Assembly (NCBI RefSeq): GCF_900100115.1
Contig: NZ_FNKL01000002.1
Span: 496,001-560,000 of the forward strand
Direction of reading: 5' to 3'
DNA length: 64,000 nucleotides
DNA from: Chryseobacterium soldanellicola
Lineage (GTDB): Bacteria > Bacteroidota > Bacteroidia > Flavobacteriales > Weeksellaceae
Shown here: one piece after another, positions 54,852-63,534 of the stretch
Layout of the letters: the number at the start of each line of letters is the position of its first letter
How positions within the stretch are numbered: position 1 is the stretch's first letter
Made by a program: the position numbers and the translations under genes
The notes under the pieces: generated by a model
Database searches by the model: none
The model's input: only the letters and a program-made list of their open reading frames with translations
Told to the model about the DNA's origin: nothing

Positions 54852-55769
54852 ATGAAAATTTTAAAATTATCGTTAATCACCTTATTTACAATCACTTTGA
54901 CAAGCTGCAAGAAAGATGGGAAAACTACAGATTCTTCAAAGGACAGTCTTTCAGCAAAAAAAGATTCCGCGGTTGTTCAGGAATTTCATAAAGAATATTA
55001 CGGCATTTATATGGGAGATTTTGCCGGAAAAGAAATGATTACTCCCGAAGAAGGTGAAGAATATGAAGGCGACGTTTATAAAAAAATTTCGTTAAAAATT
55101 AATAAAATCACAAAAGACAGTGTGTACGGACAAAGCATTGTTGATGGAAATCAACGTCCGTTCCGTGGCGTTTTTAATGAAAACACAAAATCTTTTGTTC
55201 TTGACGAGCCAGGAAATAATAAAACCGATGGGAGATTTGAAGTATCCTTAAATAAAGACAGCCTTACGGGAAAATGGAATGCTTTCAATAAATCAGCTGT
55301 AAAATCCCCTTCAAAAAACTTAAAACTGATTAAAAAAGTTTTTGTTTACAATCCTAATTTTATGTTGGATGAAAATTCTGACCTGATCGATTGGGAAAAT
55401 CCGAAAAATTTTATTGAAAAATACACCGATGAAGTAACCGGAAAAACAGAAAAATATACGACTTCAAAAAACAGAATAGCTTCTGATGCCGTTTTTAAAA
55501 TCAATGCTTCCAAACAAAAACTAACCGAAAAAGACATTAAAAATTTAAGAAAACTTGATCTTGAAATCATTAAAAATTCAGTTTTTGCCAGACACGGGTA
55601 TTCTTTCAAAAAAGCGACTTACAGAAATTTCTTTGAGCAGACAGATTGGTACATTCCCGTTTCAAACAATGTAGACAACGATCTTTCACCGATGGAAAAA
55701 GAAAATGTGGCTTTACTGAACCGTTTTATAAAATATGCTGAAGATAAATATGACAGTTTTGGGAGATAA
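54852..55769 (+). CDS. YARHG-domain lipoprotein
   Basis: From ATG 54852 the product is 305 residues with a lipoprotein signal (LTSC, Cys18) and a Ser/Lys/Asp linker. A beta-rich middle domain (YGIYMGDFAGKEMITPEE ... LTGKWNAF) is followed by a C-terminal YARHG domain: DLEIIKNSVFARHGYSFKKATYRNFFEQTDWYIP (about 245-280). YARHG domains are found in envelope proteins of unknown function. It meets the convergent DUF2809 gene with no gap. Confidence 0.85.
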   Translation: MKILKLSLITLFTITLTSCKKDGKTTDSSKDSLSAKKDSAVVQEFHKEYYGIYMGDFAGKEMITPEEGEEYEGDVYKKISLKINKITKDSVYGQSIVDGNQRPFRGVFNENTKSFVLDEPGNNKTDGRFEVSLNKDSLTGKWNAFNKSAVKSPSKNLKLIKKVFVYNPNFMLDENSDLIDWENPKNFIEKYTDEVTGKTEKYTTSKNRIASDAVFKINASKQKLTEKDIKNLRKLDLEIIKNSVFARHGYSFKKATYRNFFEQTDWYIPVSNNVDNDLSPMEKENVALLNRFIKYAEDKYDSFGR

Positions 55770-56165
55770 TTAATTTACGCTTATTTCTTCTTTTGAGTTA
55801 TTAAATTTCACAAAAATATACAACAGCAAACATCCGACCGCATAACACAAAATATCGATCCATGAGAAAGAATTTCCAATTACGATATACATCAGGCTTC
55901 CGGGTTGGAAGCCTAATTTGTCTGCAATTTTGAAGTATTGAGCACATTCTATCAGGCACGAAAAAACAAAAATTCCTGCAATCAGTTTTTGATTATTTAT
56001 GGTAATAAAAGTTTTAACGAAAGTATATAAAAGCATTACCACGATCACATCTCCAAGATAGGCCCGGATGAAGAAAATATGTTCTAATTTTGTGGCAATT
56101 AAGACTTCAATCAGGAAGATTAAAATGGTTATAAAAAGATATTTTACGCTGAATTTAAATTTCAT
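55770..56165 (-). CDS. DUF2809 family membrane protein
   Basis: The 131-residue protein has four membrane helices and matches DUF2809: FIRAYLGDVIVVMLLYTFVKTF, LIECAQYF and WIDILCYAVGCLLLY. The function is unknown. Its stop codon abuts the YARHG gene stop (55769/55770), a zero-gap convergent pair. Confidence 0.85.
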   Translation of the reverse strand: MKFKFSVKYLFITILIFLIEVLIATKLEHIFFIRAYLGDVIVVMLLYTFVKTFITINNQKLIAGIFVFSCLIECAQYFKIADKLGFQPGSLMYIVIGNSFSWIDILCYAVGCLLLYIFVKFNNSKEEISVN

Positions 56166-56173
56166 ATTTAAGT

Positions 56174-56240
56174 TTTGGCTAAAGCCATATTAATTTTTTA
56201 TTTTTTTTAAAGCAAGCTAAAGCCCGCCCCTATTGATAAT
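56174..56240. repeat. Interspersed repeat type A, copy 2
   Basis: GGCTAAAGCC, an AT-rich spacer, then AAGCTAAAGCCCGCCCCTATTGAT, the same plan as 47850-47912, but with a mutated left arm of the second hairpin. Confidence 0.6.
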
Positions 56241-56318
56241 CAAACCTAATAATTCAATTTTCAGGCATAAAAAATCGGCATCCAAAAAAACACCGATTCT
56301 ATAATTGTAACAAAGATA

Positions 56319-56969
56319 TTATTTCTTTGCTTTCACTGTGCATCCGATAGCAACAGTTTTTGTCATTTTGATCGGTTCGCCCTTTAACAGAGAGTTTACG
56401 GCATCCTGAACATAATATTCTGACACGTCATTTGGATTTTCGTAGTTGTTGTCGATCGCTCCGATGTATTTTACGATATTTTTTCCGCCTTCTTTTTGTA
56501 AAAGGAAAACATGCGGCGTTTTTGTGGCTCCGTATTGAGGATAAATTTTCTGTCCTTCATCCATCAGATAAGGAAAAGTGAAGCCTTTTTCCTTTGCTCT
56601 TTCAATCATTTTTTGATAGCTGTCTTCGGGCTGCACCGCAGGATCATTCGGATTGATGGCGATCACGGGGTAACCTTGAGATTTATATTTTTTATCAAGC
56701 TCAATAATTCTGTCTTCATATTTTTTCGCGTACGGACAATGATTACATGTAAAAACAACAATAAAACCTTTTGCGGCTTTAAAATCATTTAGAGAAACCA
56801 TTTTTCCGTCAATATTTTTCAGCTTGAAATCTGTCGCTTCGTCACCTACTTCATATCCTCTTACGCTTGAAGTCTTAGGTTTTGGCTCTTCATTTTTATT
56901 AATCGTTGTAAAGCTTAACAGCCCCAAACCGATCAATAAGCCAGTAAGTAAAATTTTCAGGTTTTTCAT
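56319..56969 (-). CDS. Secreted thioredoxin-family protein (AhpC/TSA-like)
   Basis: The 216-residue product has a signal-like N-terminus (LLTGLLIGLGLLSFTTI), then a peroxiredoxin/thioredoxin fold: DEATDFKLKNIDGKMVSLNDF, VVFTCNHCPYAKKYEDRI with Cys75 and Cys78, INPNDPAVQPEDSY, and YPQYGATKTPHVFLLQ with a cis-Pro. The CNHC motif is characteristic of redoxins of this group. Location is probably periplasmic. The TlpA-like gene is 11 bases upstream on the same strand. Confidence 0.85.
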   Translation of the reverse strand: MKNLKILLTGLLIGLGLLSFTTINKNEEPKPKTSSVRGYEVGDEATDFKLKNIDGKMVSLNDFKAAKGFIVVFTCNHCPYAKKYEDRIIELDKKYKSQGYPVIAINPNDPAVQPEDSYQKMIERAKEKGFTFPYLMDEGQKIYPQYGATKTPHVFLLQKEGGKNIVKYIGAIDNNYENPNDVSEYYVQDAVNSLLKGEPIKMTKTVAIGCTVKAKK

Positions 56970-56980
56970 AATATTTTGGT

Positions 56981-57475
56981 TTAATTTAAATTTTTAGTAA
57001 TGATAATTTCGAGCTCTTCCTTGCTCATTTCACCATCGTTAAAATGCACTTTTTCTCCGTTTTTATAGAAAATCGTCACGGGAATATTTCCATCCCAATC
57101 TTTTTCAAAACGCGGAATCCAGGTGTTCATTCTTTTAATATCGTCTAAAAGAATAACTTCTGCCGTCAGATTTTTGTTTTTAATAAACTTCATCACTCTT
57201 TCTTTGTCCACGAGCCTGTCAAGCGAAACCAAGATCATTTTAAATTTCGGATTATCAGAATATTTTTTATTAATTTCCATAAAATGCGGAAGTTCTTTTA
57301 CGCAGGGCGCACAAGTTGTTGACCAGAAATTCACGACAAGAAGCTTATCTTTTTGCTGTTGGATCCGTTTTTCAAGGTCTTCATATTTTACGACAGAAAC
57401 AGAAGTTTGTTGTGCTTTAAAAATTGAAACACACAAAAACAGAAATAGGATAACAATCAAATTCTTCATACTCAA
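56981..57475 (-). CDS. TlpA-like secreted thioredoxin
   Basis: The 164-residue product has a signal peptide (MSMKNLIVILFLFLCVSIFKAQ) and a thioredoxin domain with WSTTCAPCVKE (Cys55, Cys58) and the cis-Pro in GNIPVTIFY. It should be a periplasmic thiol-disulfide reductase. It is the first gene of a two-gene unit with the redoxin at 56319 and is divergent from a Cys-rich peptide gene at 57603. Confidence 0.88.
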   Translation of the reverse strand: MSMKNLIVILFLFLCVSIFKAQQTSVSVVKYEDLEKRIQQQKDKLLVVNFWSTTCAPCVKELPHFMEINKKYSDNPKFKMILVSLDRLVDKERVMKFIKNKNLTAEVILLDDIKRMNTWIPRFEKDWDGNIPVTIFYKNGEKVHFNDGEMSKEELEIIITKNLN

Positions 57476-57602
57476 AATTAATAAAAAGCTTTTATTTAAA
57501 TGATTATCAAATTATTAAAGTTTGTTAAGTATTTTATTTTATTCACTCATATATGAATTAAATAATAATTTTGTATATTAGTCTAACAAATCAATCTATT
57601 TT

Positions 57603-57749
57603 ATGAAAAAACTTAAGAAACTGACAAGAGGTCAACTGGAACAGATCAATGGTGCTGCTGGAAACGACTGTATCATGGATTGCTTCTGCTTTACTCCTGA
57701 AGGAGAAGGCTACATTGGAGTTTGTAATATTAAAGGCATATGCTGTTAA
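57603..57749 (+). CDS. Bacteriocin-like Cys-rich peptide, 48 aa
   Basis: A short frame reads MKKLKKLTRGQLEQINGAAG, then a C-terminal part with six Cys (23, 27, 29, 41, 47, 48) ending ICC. The N-terminus, basic with LTRGQLEQINGA, resembles the leader of bacteriocin-like and other ribosomally made peptides of Chryseobacterium, cut after Gly-Gly or Gly-Ala. A hairpin terminator follows at 57781. The peptide is too short for ordinary ORF cut-offs. No peptidase-containing ABC exporter lies nearby in the window, so export would depend on distant genes. The neighbouring periplasmic thioredoxins might act on its Cys residues; this is inference. Confidence 0.7.
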   Translation: MKKLKKLTRGQLEQINGAAGNDCIMDCFCFTPEGEGYIGVCNIKGICC

Positions 57750-57780
57750 ATATTCACCAATTTCATGGACAAATTTTTTT

Positions 57781-57812
57781 AAATGACATCAATATTTTTG
57801 GTGTCATTTTTT
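57781..57812 (+). terminator. Terminator of the bacteriocin-like gene
   Basis: AAATGACA (57781-57788) pairs with TGTCATTT (57802-57809), followed by a T run. Confidence 0.65.
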
Positions 57813-57915
57813 TAAATATGAACGTTTATCCTTTTCCTATTTTAACAATAATTCATCCTGGAAATTAAATATTTCTTTTAATTTTGATCTTAAATAAGCT
57901 ATTAATTATAATTCT

Positions 57916-58704
57916 ATGAAAAAAATCTATTTATTATTGCCTTTTTTCTTTTTAGCATCTTGCTCAACAATCGAAGAAACTCCTGAAGATACCAACCCAA
58001 TTTTATTAACTAAAATGGTTCAGAATGGCGAAAATTTTACATTCAGTTATAACAGAACCAAGATCGTTGAAATGAAAAATACAACAGATAATTTCAGAAG
58101 AGCTTATACCTACACCGGAGATCTCATTACAAAATATGTTGATACATACAGCGATAACAGCACACAAACAACGAATATCACCTACAACAGCAACAATAAG
58201 ATCACTAAAAAAACATCCACTTACAGCGGCGTAACCTACACAACCACTTACAATTACGTGGGTGCCGATAAAGTGAATATTGTATCGATCGCTGCAGGAG
58301 GAAATTTCACAAAAACATACACCATTGCAGCCAATCTAAATGCAGACGGCTCATTAAAAAACTGGACGGAAACGGTCTCTGACGTACAGCCTTCCGGAAC
58401 GGCAAACGGTACAGGAAGCCTTCAGACAGTGGTTTACGATGGTGGAAACAATCCTTTTAAAAACGTTACAGGATACACAAGACTTTTAGACGGCGAAGAA
58501 GAAATATCAGGATCTCTACGTAATGTTGTAAATTACAAGCATATCATCCACTATCCTGCAACAATGGAATACACTGTGTATCAATCAACTTTTGAATATG
58601 ATACGATGTCCGGTTTTCCTAAAAAAGAAATCCGCGATAACTTCAACAGCTCCGGAGCCCCGACCACCACAGAGATTACCACTTACGAATACAATCATTT
58701 ATAA
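57916..58704 (+). CDS. Lipoprotein with YD-like beta-repeats
   Basis: The 262-residue product has a lipoprotein signal with LASC (Cys16). The mature part is Thr/Asn/Tyr-rich beta-repeat sequence (TFSYNRTKIVEM, YTYTGDLITKYVDTYSDNS, NITYNSNNKITKKTSTY), similar to RHS/YD-like repeats of Bacteroidota envelope lipoproteins. No enzyme domain is recognised. A tetraloop terminator follows. Confidence 0.75.
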   Translation: MKKIYLLLPFFFLASCSTIEETPEDTNPILLTKMVQNGENFTFSYNRTKIVEMKNTTDNFRRAYTYTGDLITKYVDTYSDNSTQTTNITYNSNNKITKKTSTYSGVTYTTTYNYVGADKVNIVSIAAGGNFTKTYTIAANLNADGSLKNWTETVSDVQPSGTANGTGSLQTVVYDGGNNPFKNVTGYTRLLDGEEEISGSLRNVVNYKHIIHYPATMEYTVYQSTFEYDTMSGFPKKEIRDNFNSSGAPTTTEITTYEYNHL

Positions 58705-58707
58705 TAC

Positions 58708-58729
58708 AGAGAGCTTCGGCTCTCTTTTT
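58708..58729 (+). terminator. Terminator with TTCG tetraloop
   Basis: AGAGAGC (58708-58714), loop TTCG and GCTCTCT (58719-58725) are followed by T residues: a stable stem with a UUCG loop. Confidence 0.8.
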
Positions 58730-58759
58730 GCTTTCAAATGTTTATAAAATTCTCTCAAC

Positions 58760-59206
58760 ATGAAAAATTTTATCATTTTTTTAGGGATATTTTTAAATAT
58801 TACAACATTCGGACAACAAAAAGAGGTAAAAAACGAAAATCCGAAAAGTATTTCTGAAGTTCCTAATTTGGCTGAATTAAGAACAAAAATGAAACTGGAT
58901 GATGTTGTAACGCAAGCCGACACAGCTCCGGAATTTCCCGGCGGAATGGAAGCTTTTTACAGGACTTTCGGAGAAAAAATGGATGTTATTGAGGAAAAAT
59001 CCAGAAAAATCAATGTAAGAGTGTATTTCATTGTTGAAAAAAACGGCTTTGTACGATATGTAACGGCACTCGGCGAAAACAAAAAGCACTTACAGGCCGC
59101 AGAAACAGCCATCAGAAGAATGTTTGTCCGTTGGAAACCGGCGATGATTAATAATGAGCCGGTTCGTTTTCTTTATACTTTCCCATTAGCCTTGAAAAAG
59201 TATTAA
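58760..59206 (+). CDS. Secreted TonB C-terminal-like domain protein
   Basis: The 148-residue product has a signal peptide (MKNFIIFLGIFLNITTFGQ) and a TonB C-terminal-like fold: APEFPGGMEAFYRTFGEKM ... VYFIVEKNGFVRYVTALGENKKHLQAAETAIRRMFVRWKPAMINNEPVRFLYTFPLAL. Like the product at 53728 it lacks an inner-membrane anchor and proline-rich spacer. Its role is unknown. Convergent with mutS, with three bases between stops. Confidence 0.8.
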   Translation: MKNFIIFLGIFLNITTFGQQKEVKNENPKSISEVPNLAELRTKMKLDDVVTQADTAPEFPGGMEAFYRTFGEKMDVIEEKSRKINVRVYFIVEKNGFVRYVTALGENKKHLQAAETAIRRMFVRWKPAMINNEPVRFLYTFPLALKKY

Positions 59207-59209
59207 TTT

Positions 59210-61807
59210 TTATCCCCCAATCATTTTTTTAATTGAATTAAGCTTCATTAAAGCTTCTATCGGCGTCAAAGTATTGATGTCAATTTTCGTCAGTTCTTCA
59301 CGGATATTTTCTAAAACAGGATCATCCAACTGGAAGAAAGAAAGCTGCATATTTTCTTCCGTCACTCTTTTAATGGTTTCAGTTGCACCTGTACCTTGTC
59401 CGCGACTTGCTTCCAACGTTTTTAAAATTTCATTGGCTCTGTTAACCACTTTTGAAGGCATTCCGGCCAGTTTTGCCACATGAATACCGAAGCTATGCTC
59501 ACTGCCACCCGGAATTAATTTTCTTAAAAAGATAATATTTCCTTTATTTTCCTGGATAGAAACATGGAAATTTTTCACACGCTCAAAATTCACGGTCATT
59601 TCATTCAGCTCGTGATAATGGGTTGCAAATAGAGTCTTTGCCTGAGTCGGATGCTGGTGAAGATATTCTGCAATCGCCCACGCAATGGAAACCCCGTCGT
59701 AGGTTGAAGTTCCGCGGCCGATTTCGTCTAATAAAATTAAGCTTCGTTCAGAAATATTATTCAAAATATTCGCGGCTTCGTTCATTTCAACCATAAAAGT
59801 TGATTCTCCCGCAGAAATATTGTCGCTCGCACCTACTCTTGTAAAAATTTTATCTAAAACTCCGATTTCAGCGTGTTTTGCAGGAACAAAACTTCCGATC
59901 TGCGCCATCAGACAGACAATTGCGGTCTGGCGAAGGATTGCAGATTTACCTGCCATGTTGGGCCCGGTAACCATGATAATCTGTTGAGAATCTTTATCTA
60001 AAAAAATATCATTTGGAATATATTTTTCGCCTAAAGGAAGTGCATTTTCAATGATCGGATGTCTTGCTTCTTTTAAATCGATTGAAAAAGTTTCAGTCAA
60101 AACAGGTTTTGTATAACTCTCAGAAACAGCCAGTTCAGACAAACCCACCGCAACATCCAATTGTGCGATAATATTTGAATTTTCCTGAATCTGGTCAATA
60201 TAAATCATTGTTTGCGAACAAACATTTCTGTACAATTCATTTTCTAACACTGAGATTTTTTCCTCAGCTCCAAGAATCTGATTTTCATACTCTTTCAATT
60301 CTTCAGTGATGTAACGTTCTGCATTTACCAGCGTCTGTTTTCTCACCCAATCACTCGGAACTTTATCTTTATGCGTGTTTCGAACTTCAATAAAATATCC
60401 GAAAACGTTATTAAAATCAATTTTAAGGCTTGTAATTCCTGTTCTTTCAATTTCTCTCTGGCACATTTCATCCAGAAAACCGCGGCCTTTAGACTGAAGA
60501 CCTCTCAAGCGGTCCAGCTCTTCGGAAATATCCTGTTTAATGACATTTCCTTTTGCAAGGCTTACGGGAAGCTCGTCATTTAAATGATTTTGTAGGATTT
60601 TAATTAATTCATCCTGATCATATAAAGGATCCAGCCAAGCCAGCACATCAGCAAAAGGATGCAGTAAAGCCTTGATTTTATGAATATTAATTAAACTTTG
60701 GCGCAAATATCCAAATTCTTTTGGTGAAATTTTTTCTGCTGCCAGTTTCCCCATCAGTCGATCCAGATCGGAAATTGATCTTAATAATTGGGAAATTTCA
60801 TATTTTAAATTGTCATTTTCGTTTAAAAAATCAACTAATGACAATCTTCTGTTTATCTCATTTACAGATTTTAAAGGAAGAATAATTCTCCTTCTCAACA
60901 GCCTTCCTCCCATTGGTGTGGAAGTTTTATCGATAATATCCAACAAAGATTTTCCTTTGGGATTGCTCGGATAAACAATCTCAAGATTTCTTAAGGTAAA
61001 ATGATCCATCATCAGAAAATCCTCTTGCGGGATAATCTGGATTTTGGTGATATGAGCCAACAAATTATGGTGTGTATCTTCAACCAGATAAGCGAAAATT
61101 GCACCTGCCGCCGTAATTGCCAACGGCAAACTTTCAACTCCAAAACCTTTTAATGAATTGGTTTTAAATTGATTCGTAAGCTTTTCGTACGCAAAATTAT
61201 ATTGATACGCCCAATCTTCGAGCTTAAAAACATTTTTATTTTTAAGCTGATCAGGAATCTGTACGCTTCTCTGATAAATGATCTCACTCGGATCAAAAGT
61301 ATTGACGATGTGAAGCAATTTTTCAAGATTTCCTTCACTTACCAGGAATTCACCTGTAGAAACGTCTACCAAAGCGATTCCGTATTTTTCTTTTTCTTTA
61401 TGAAGCGAAAGCAGGAAATTATTCTTTTTTGAAGTTAAAACCTGGTCATTAAATGTAACACCGGGCGTAATCAGTTCTGTAACCCCGCGTTTTACGATTC
61501 CTTTGACCGTTTTCGGATCTTCAAGCTGGTCGCAAATTGCAACGCGAAGCCCGGCTCTCACTAATTTCGGCAAGTAAGAATCCACCGAATGATGCGGAAA
61601 TCCAGCCAATTCGATATGTCCGTCGCCGTTGGCTCTTTTCGTAAGAACAATTCCTAAAATCTGGGAGGTTCTCACAGCATCCTGCCCGAAAGTTTCGTAA
61701 AAATCTCCAACTCTGAATAGTAAAAGCGCATCAGGATATTTCGCCTTGATGGTGTTGTACTGTGTCATTAAGGGAGTTTCTTTCTTTTCTTTCGCCGCCT
61801 TTGCCAT
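59210..61807 (-). CDS. mutS: DNA mismatch repair protein MutS
   Basis: The 865-residue protein has the full MutS plan. The mismatch-binding domain has KAKYPDALLLFRVGDFYETFGQDA with the Phe-x-Glu mismatch-reading motif; the connector, lever and clamp domains follow. The ATPase has Walker A (VTGPNMAGKSAILRQ, around residue 610), Walker B (LILLDEIGRGTSTYDG) and the ATHYHELNEM motif. It recognises mispairs and insertion loops in newly copied DNA. No mutL is in the window. The length is normal, so no mutator defect is suggested by this gene. Confidence 0.97.
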   Translation of the reverse strand: MAKAAKEKKETPLMTQYNTIKAKYPDALLLFRVGDFYETFGQDAVRTSQILGIVLTKRANGDGHIELAGFPHHSVDSYLPKLVRAGLRVAICDQLEDPKTVKGIVKRGVTELITPGVTFNDQVLTSKKNNFLLSLHKEKEKYGIALVDVSTGEFLVSEGNLEKLLHIVNTFDPSEIIYQRSVQIPDQLKNKNVFKLEDWAYQYNFAYEKLTNQFKTNSLKGFGVESLPLAITAAGAIFAYLVEDTHHNLLAHITKIQIIPQEDFLMMDHFTLRNLEIVYPSNPKGKSLLDIIDKTSTPMGGRLLRRRIILPLKSVNEINRRLSLVDFLNENDNLKYEISQLLRSISDLDRLMGKLAAEKISPKEFGYLRQSLINIHKIKALLHPFADVLAWLDPLYDQDELIKILQNHLNDELPVSLAKGNVIKQDISEELDRLRGLQSKGRGFLDEMCQREIERTGITSLKIDFNNVFGYFIEVRNTHKDKVPSDWVRKQTLVNAERYITEELKEYENQILGAEEKISVLENELYRNVCSQTMIYIDQIQENSNIIAQLDVAVGLSELAVSESYTKPVLTETFSIDLKEARHPIIENALPLGEKYIPNDIFLDKDSQQIIMVTGPNMAGKSAILRQTAIVCLMAQIGSFVPAKHAEIGVLDKIFTRVGASDNISAGESTFMVEMNEAANILNNISERSLILLDEIGRGTSTYDGVSIAWAIAEYLHQHPTQAKTLFATHYHELNEMTVNFERVKNFHVSIQENKGNIIFLRKLIPGGSEHSFGIHVAKLAGMPSKVVNRANEILKTLEASRGQGTGATETIKRVTEENMQLSFFQLDDPVLENIREELTKIDINTLTPIEALMKLNSIKKMIGG

Positions 61808-61941
61808 TAAAAAATCTTCTTAAAATTAGGATCGTAAAAGTAAGAAATAAATTATAAGGAGTAAAATGATTAAATTTTAAAAAAATTTCTCCCATAAATT
61901 CCACGGATTTAAAATTGTTAGTAGAAACAATATCTTCAAAC

Positions 61942-62313
61942 TTACTCACTACAATATAATGTGTCAAAATCTACATACAATTGTGTTGAACCTGAATTAC
62001 CTATTGTAATCCATTTGTAATTTGTAAGTACATAGGTGTTCCCTTTATCTAATTGTACCCATTCATCAATCCCTTTGCCCGCATTCTTTAAATCATTCTT
62101 TGCAGTAAAACCAACAGGAGCGGCATAACTTCTACCTTTTGTTAAATACTTGCATTTATCAGCAGAAACTAAGGAAGTAATTTCACTTTGCAAAACAAGC
62201 TTTGATTTTGTAAATGTTGCAAGCACTTTATTCATTTTCGTTGGCGTGTAAGAACTTTGACAATTAAAAAAAGAAATAGAAAATGTTAAAAAACTTAAAT
62301 AAATTAATTTCAT
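61942..62313 (-). CDS. Small lipoprotein, unknown function
   Basis: The 123-residue product has a lipoprotein-like signal (FFNC, Cys19) and a short beta-rich mature domain (LATFTKSKLVLQSEITSL, WVQLDKGNTYVLTNYKWITIGNSGSTQLYVDFDTLYC). No domain is recognised. It lies between mutS and the cupin gene, in the same orientation. Confidence 0.6.
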   Translation of the reverse strand: MKLIYLSFLTFSISFFNCQSSYTPTKMNKVLATFTKSKLVLQSEITSLVSADKCKYLTKGRSYAAPVGFTAKNDLKNAGKGIDEWVQLDKGNTYVLTNYKWITIGNSGSTQLYVDFDTLYCSE

Positions 62314-62338
62314 AATACTTTTATATTTAAAATTTCTA

Positions 62339-62368
62339 CCACAGATTTCACGGATTTACACAGATGAT
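62339..62368. repeat. Short interspersed repeat fragment (CCACAGATTTCACGG type)
   Basis: CCACAGATTTCACGGATTTACACAGATGAT resembles a frequent intergenic repeat of Chryseobacterium and related genomes by memory. A partial match (TTCCACGGATTTAAAA) lies at about 61898. Confidence 0.35.
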
Positions 62369-62421
62369 TGAGTATATTTTGTAGAATTAAACATAAATAT
62401 TGCGAAAATTTGTGGAAAAAA

Positions 62422-63297
62422 TCATTTGTTATTTAAATGACTTTCCAAAGCCTCCGAGCTTTTCTCATACGCCCATTTCTGCTTATAATTCACCCATTTT
62501 TCTTTAAAAAGCTTTCGCAAAACCTTATCCGTATATCTCATGATGAAAACATGATACAGCATATTGGCAAAAACTTTCGGCTTATTAGGCAAAGCTCTTA
62601 ACGACATTGAAAATCCCGGTTCCAGATATCGGTTGAAATGCCAGAAAGCACCCGGAATAAAAAGCGCATCGCCGTGTTCCATAAAAATTTCATAGCCTTT
62701 TGCGTATTTCAAAGCAGGAAATTTCTCATAATCAGGATTTTCATAATCTACATCATAAATCGTGTGAACCGACAACGGAACTTTATATAAAAACGCAGAT
62801 TGCTTTTGATCAAATAATAAAATTCTCTTTTTCCCTTCAAAATGAATGTGAAGAAAATCGCCCAGATCAACATCATAATGCATCAGAACATGAGCTTCAC
62901 TTCCTCCGAAAAACAAGGTGGGAAGTCGCTTAAAAAATTTCATCCCTAAGTCAGGATACGTGAAATTTTTCAACAATTCCGGAAGTCGGTCAGTGATGAT
63001 ATAAAAGAAAATACGAAGATCTGAAGGTTTACTTTTTATCGTATCAATATAATCCTTCATCTTCATATGTGTTACGGGCGCATCTGAACTTTTCGCGGCA
63101 TTCGCGGGTTTATTGTCATACAAAGGAACTTCTTGTTCACCAGCTTTTTCGCGGATAAAATCAAAATTCCATTGGTCGAAAGCGTCCCAACGACTCGCAA
63201 AATTCTTTATTAAAAGAGGCTTGTGCTTTTTGAAATAATTTTTCTGAAAATCTTCTTTACTGATATCGTTGACAACGTCTACGTTTTCGAGGATCAT
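62422..63297 (-). CDS. Cupin-like (JmjC-type) domain protein
   Basis: The 291-residue cytoplasmic protein has a JmjC/cupin-8 fold: FASRWDAFDQWNFDFI near the N-terminus, then EAHVLMHYDVDLGDFLHIHFEGKKRILLFDQ with His-x-Asp iron ligands (HYD). MEHGDALFIPGAFWHFN then holds the last His ligand. Such proteins are 2-oxoglutarate- and Fe(II)-dependent hydroxylases, acting on proteins or tRNA; the substrate here is unknown. The gene is monocistronic. Confidence 0.85.
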   Translation of the reverse strand: MILENVDVVNDISKEDFQKNYFKKHKPLLIKNFASRWDAFDQWNFDFIREKAGEQEVPLYDNKPANAAKSSDAPVTHMKMKDYIDTIKSKPSDLRIFFYIITDRLPELLKNFTYPDLGMKFFKRLPTLFFGGSEAHVLMHYDVDLGDFLHIHFEGKKRILLFDQKQSAFLYKVPLSVHTIYDVDYENPDYEKFPALKYAKGYEIFMEHGDALFIPGAFWHFNRYLEPGFSMSLRALPNKPKVFANMLYHVFIMRYTDKVLRKLFKEKWVNYKQKWAYEKSSEALESHLNNK

Positions 63298-63394
63298 TTT
63301 GTTGTTGATTTAATGTGAAATAAAATTAGTGTTTTTTTGAATTTTAGAAAAATTTTGATCTTAATTTGATTAATATTTACTTTTGATTATTAAG

Positions 63395-63455
63395 AGATTC
63401 TTCACTACATTCCTGAACTTCGTTCGTAAACTTTCAGTTTATGTTCAGAATGACA
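63395..63455. repeat. Interspersed repeat type B, copy 2 (reverse of 46881-46941)
   Basis: AGATTCTTCACTACATTCCT ... ATGTTCAGAATGACA is nearly identical to the reverse complement of 46881-46941 (two substitutions seen), but lacks the right third of copy 1. Confidence 0.75.
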
Positions 63456-63534
63456 TTGACTTCAAGCTAGTTTTAAGTTTTCTCGCAAAAGAAAATAAAA
63501 CGAAAAATTTATCTTTGTAGAACTAACCGAATTT

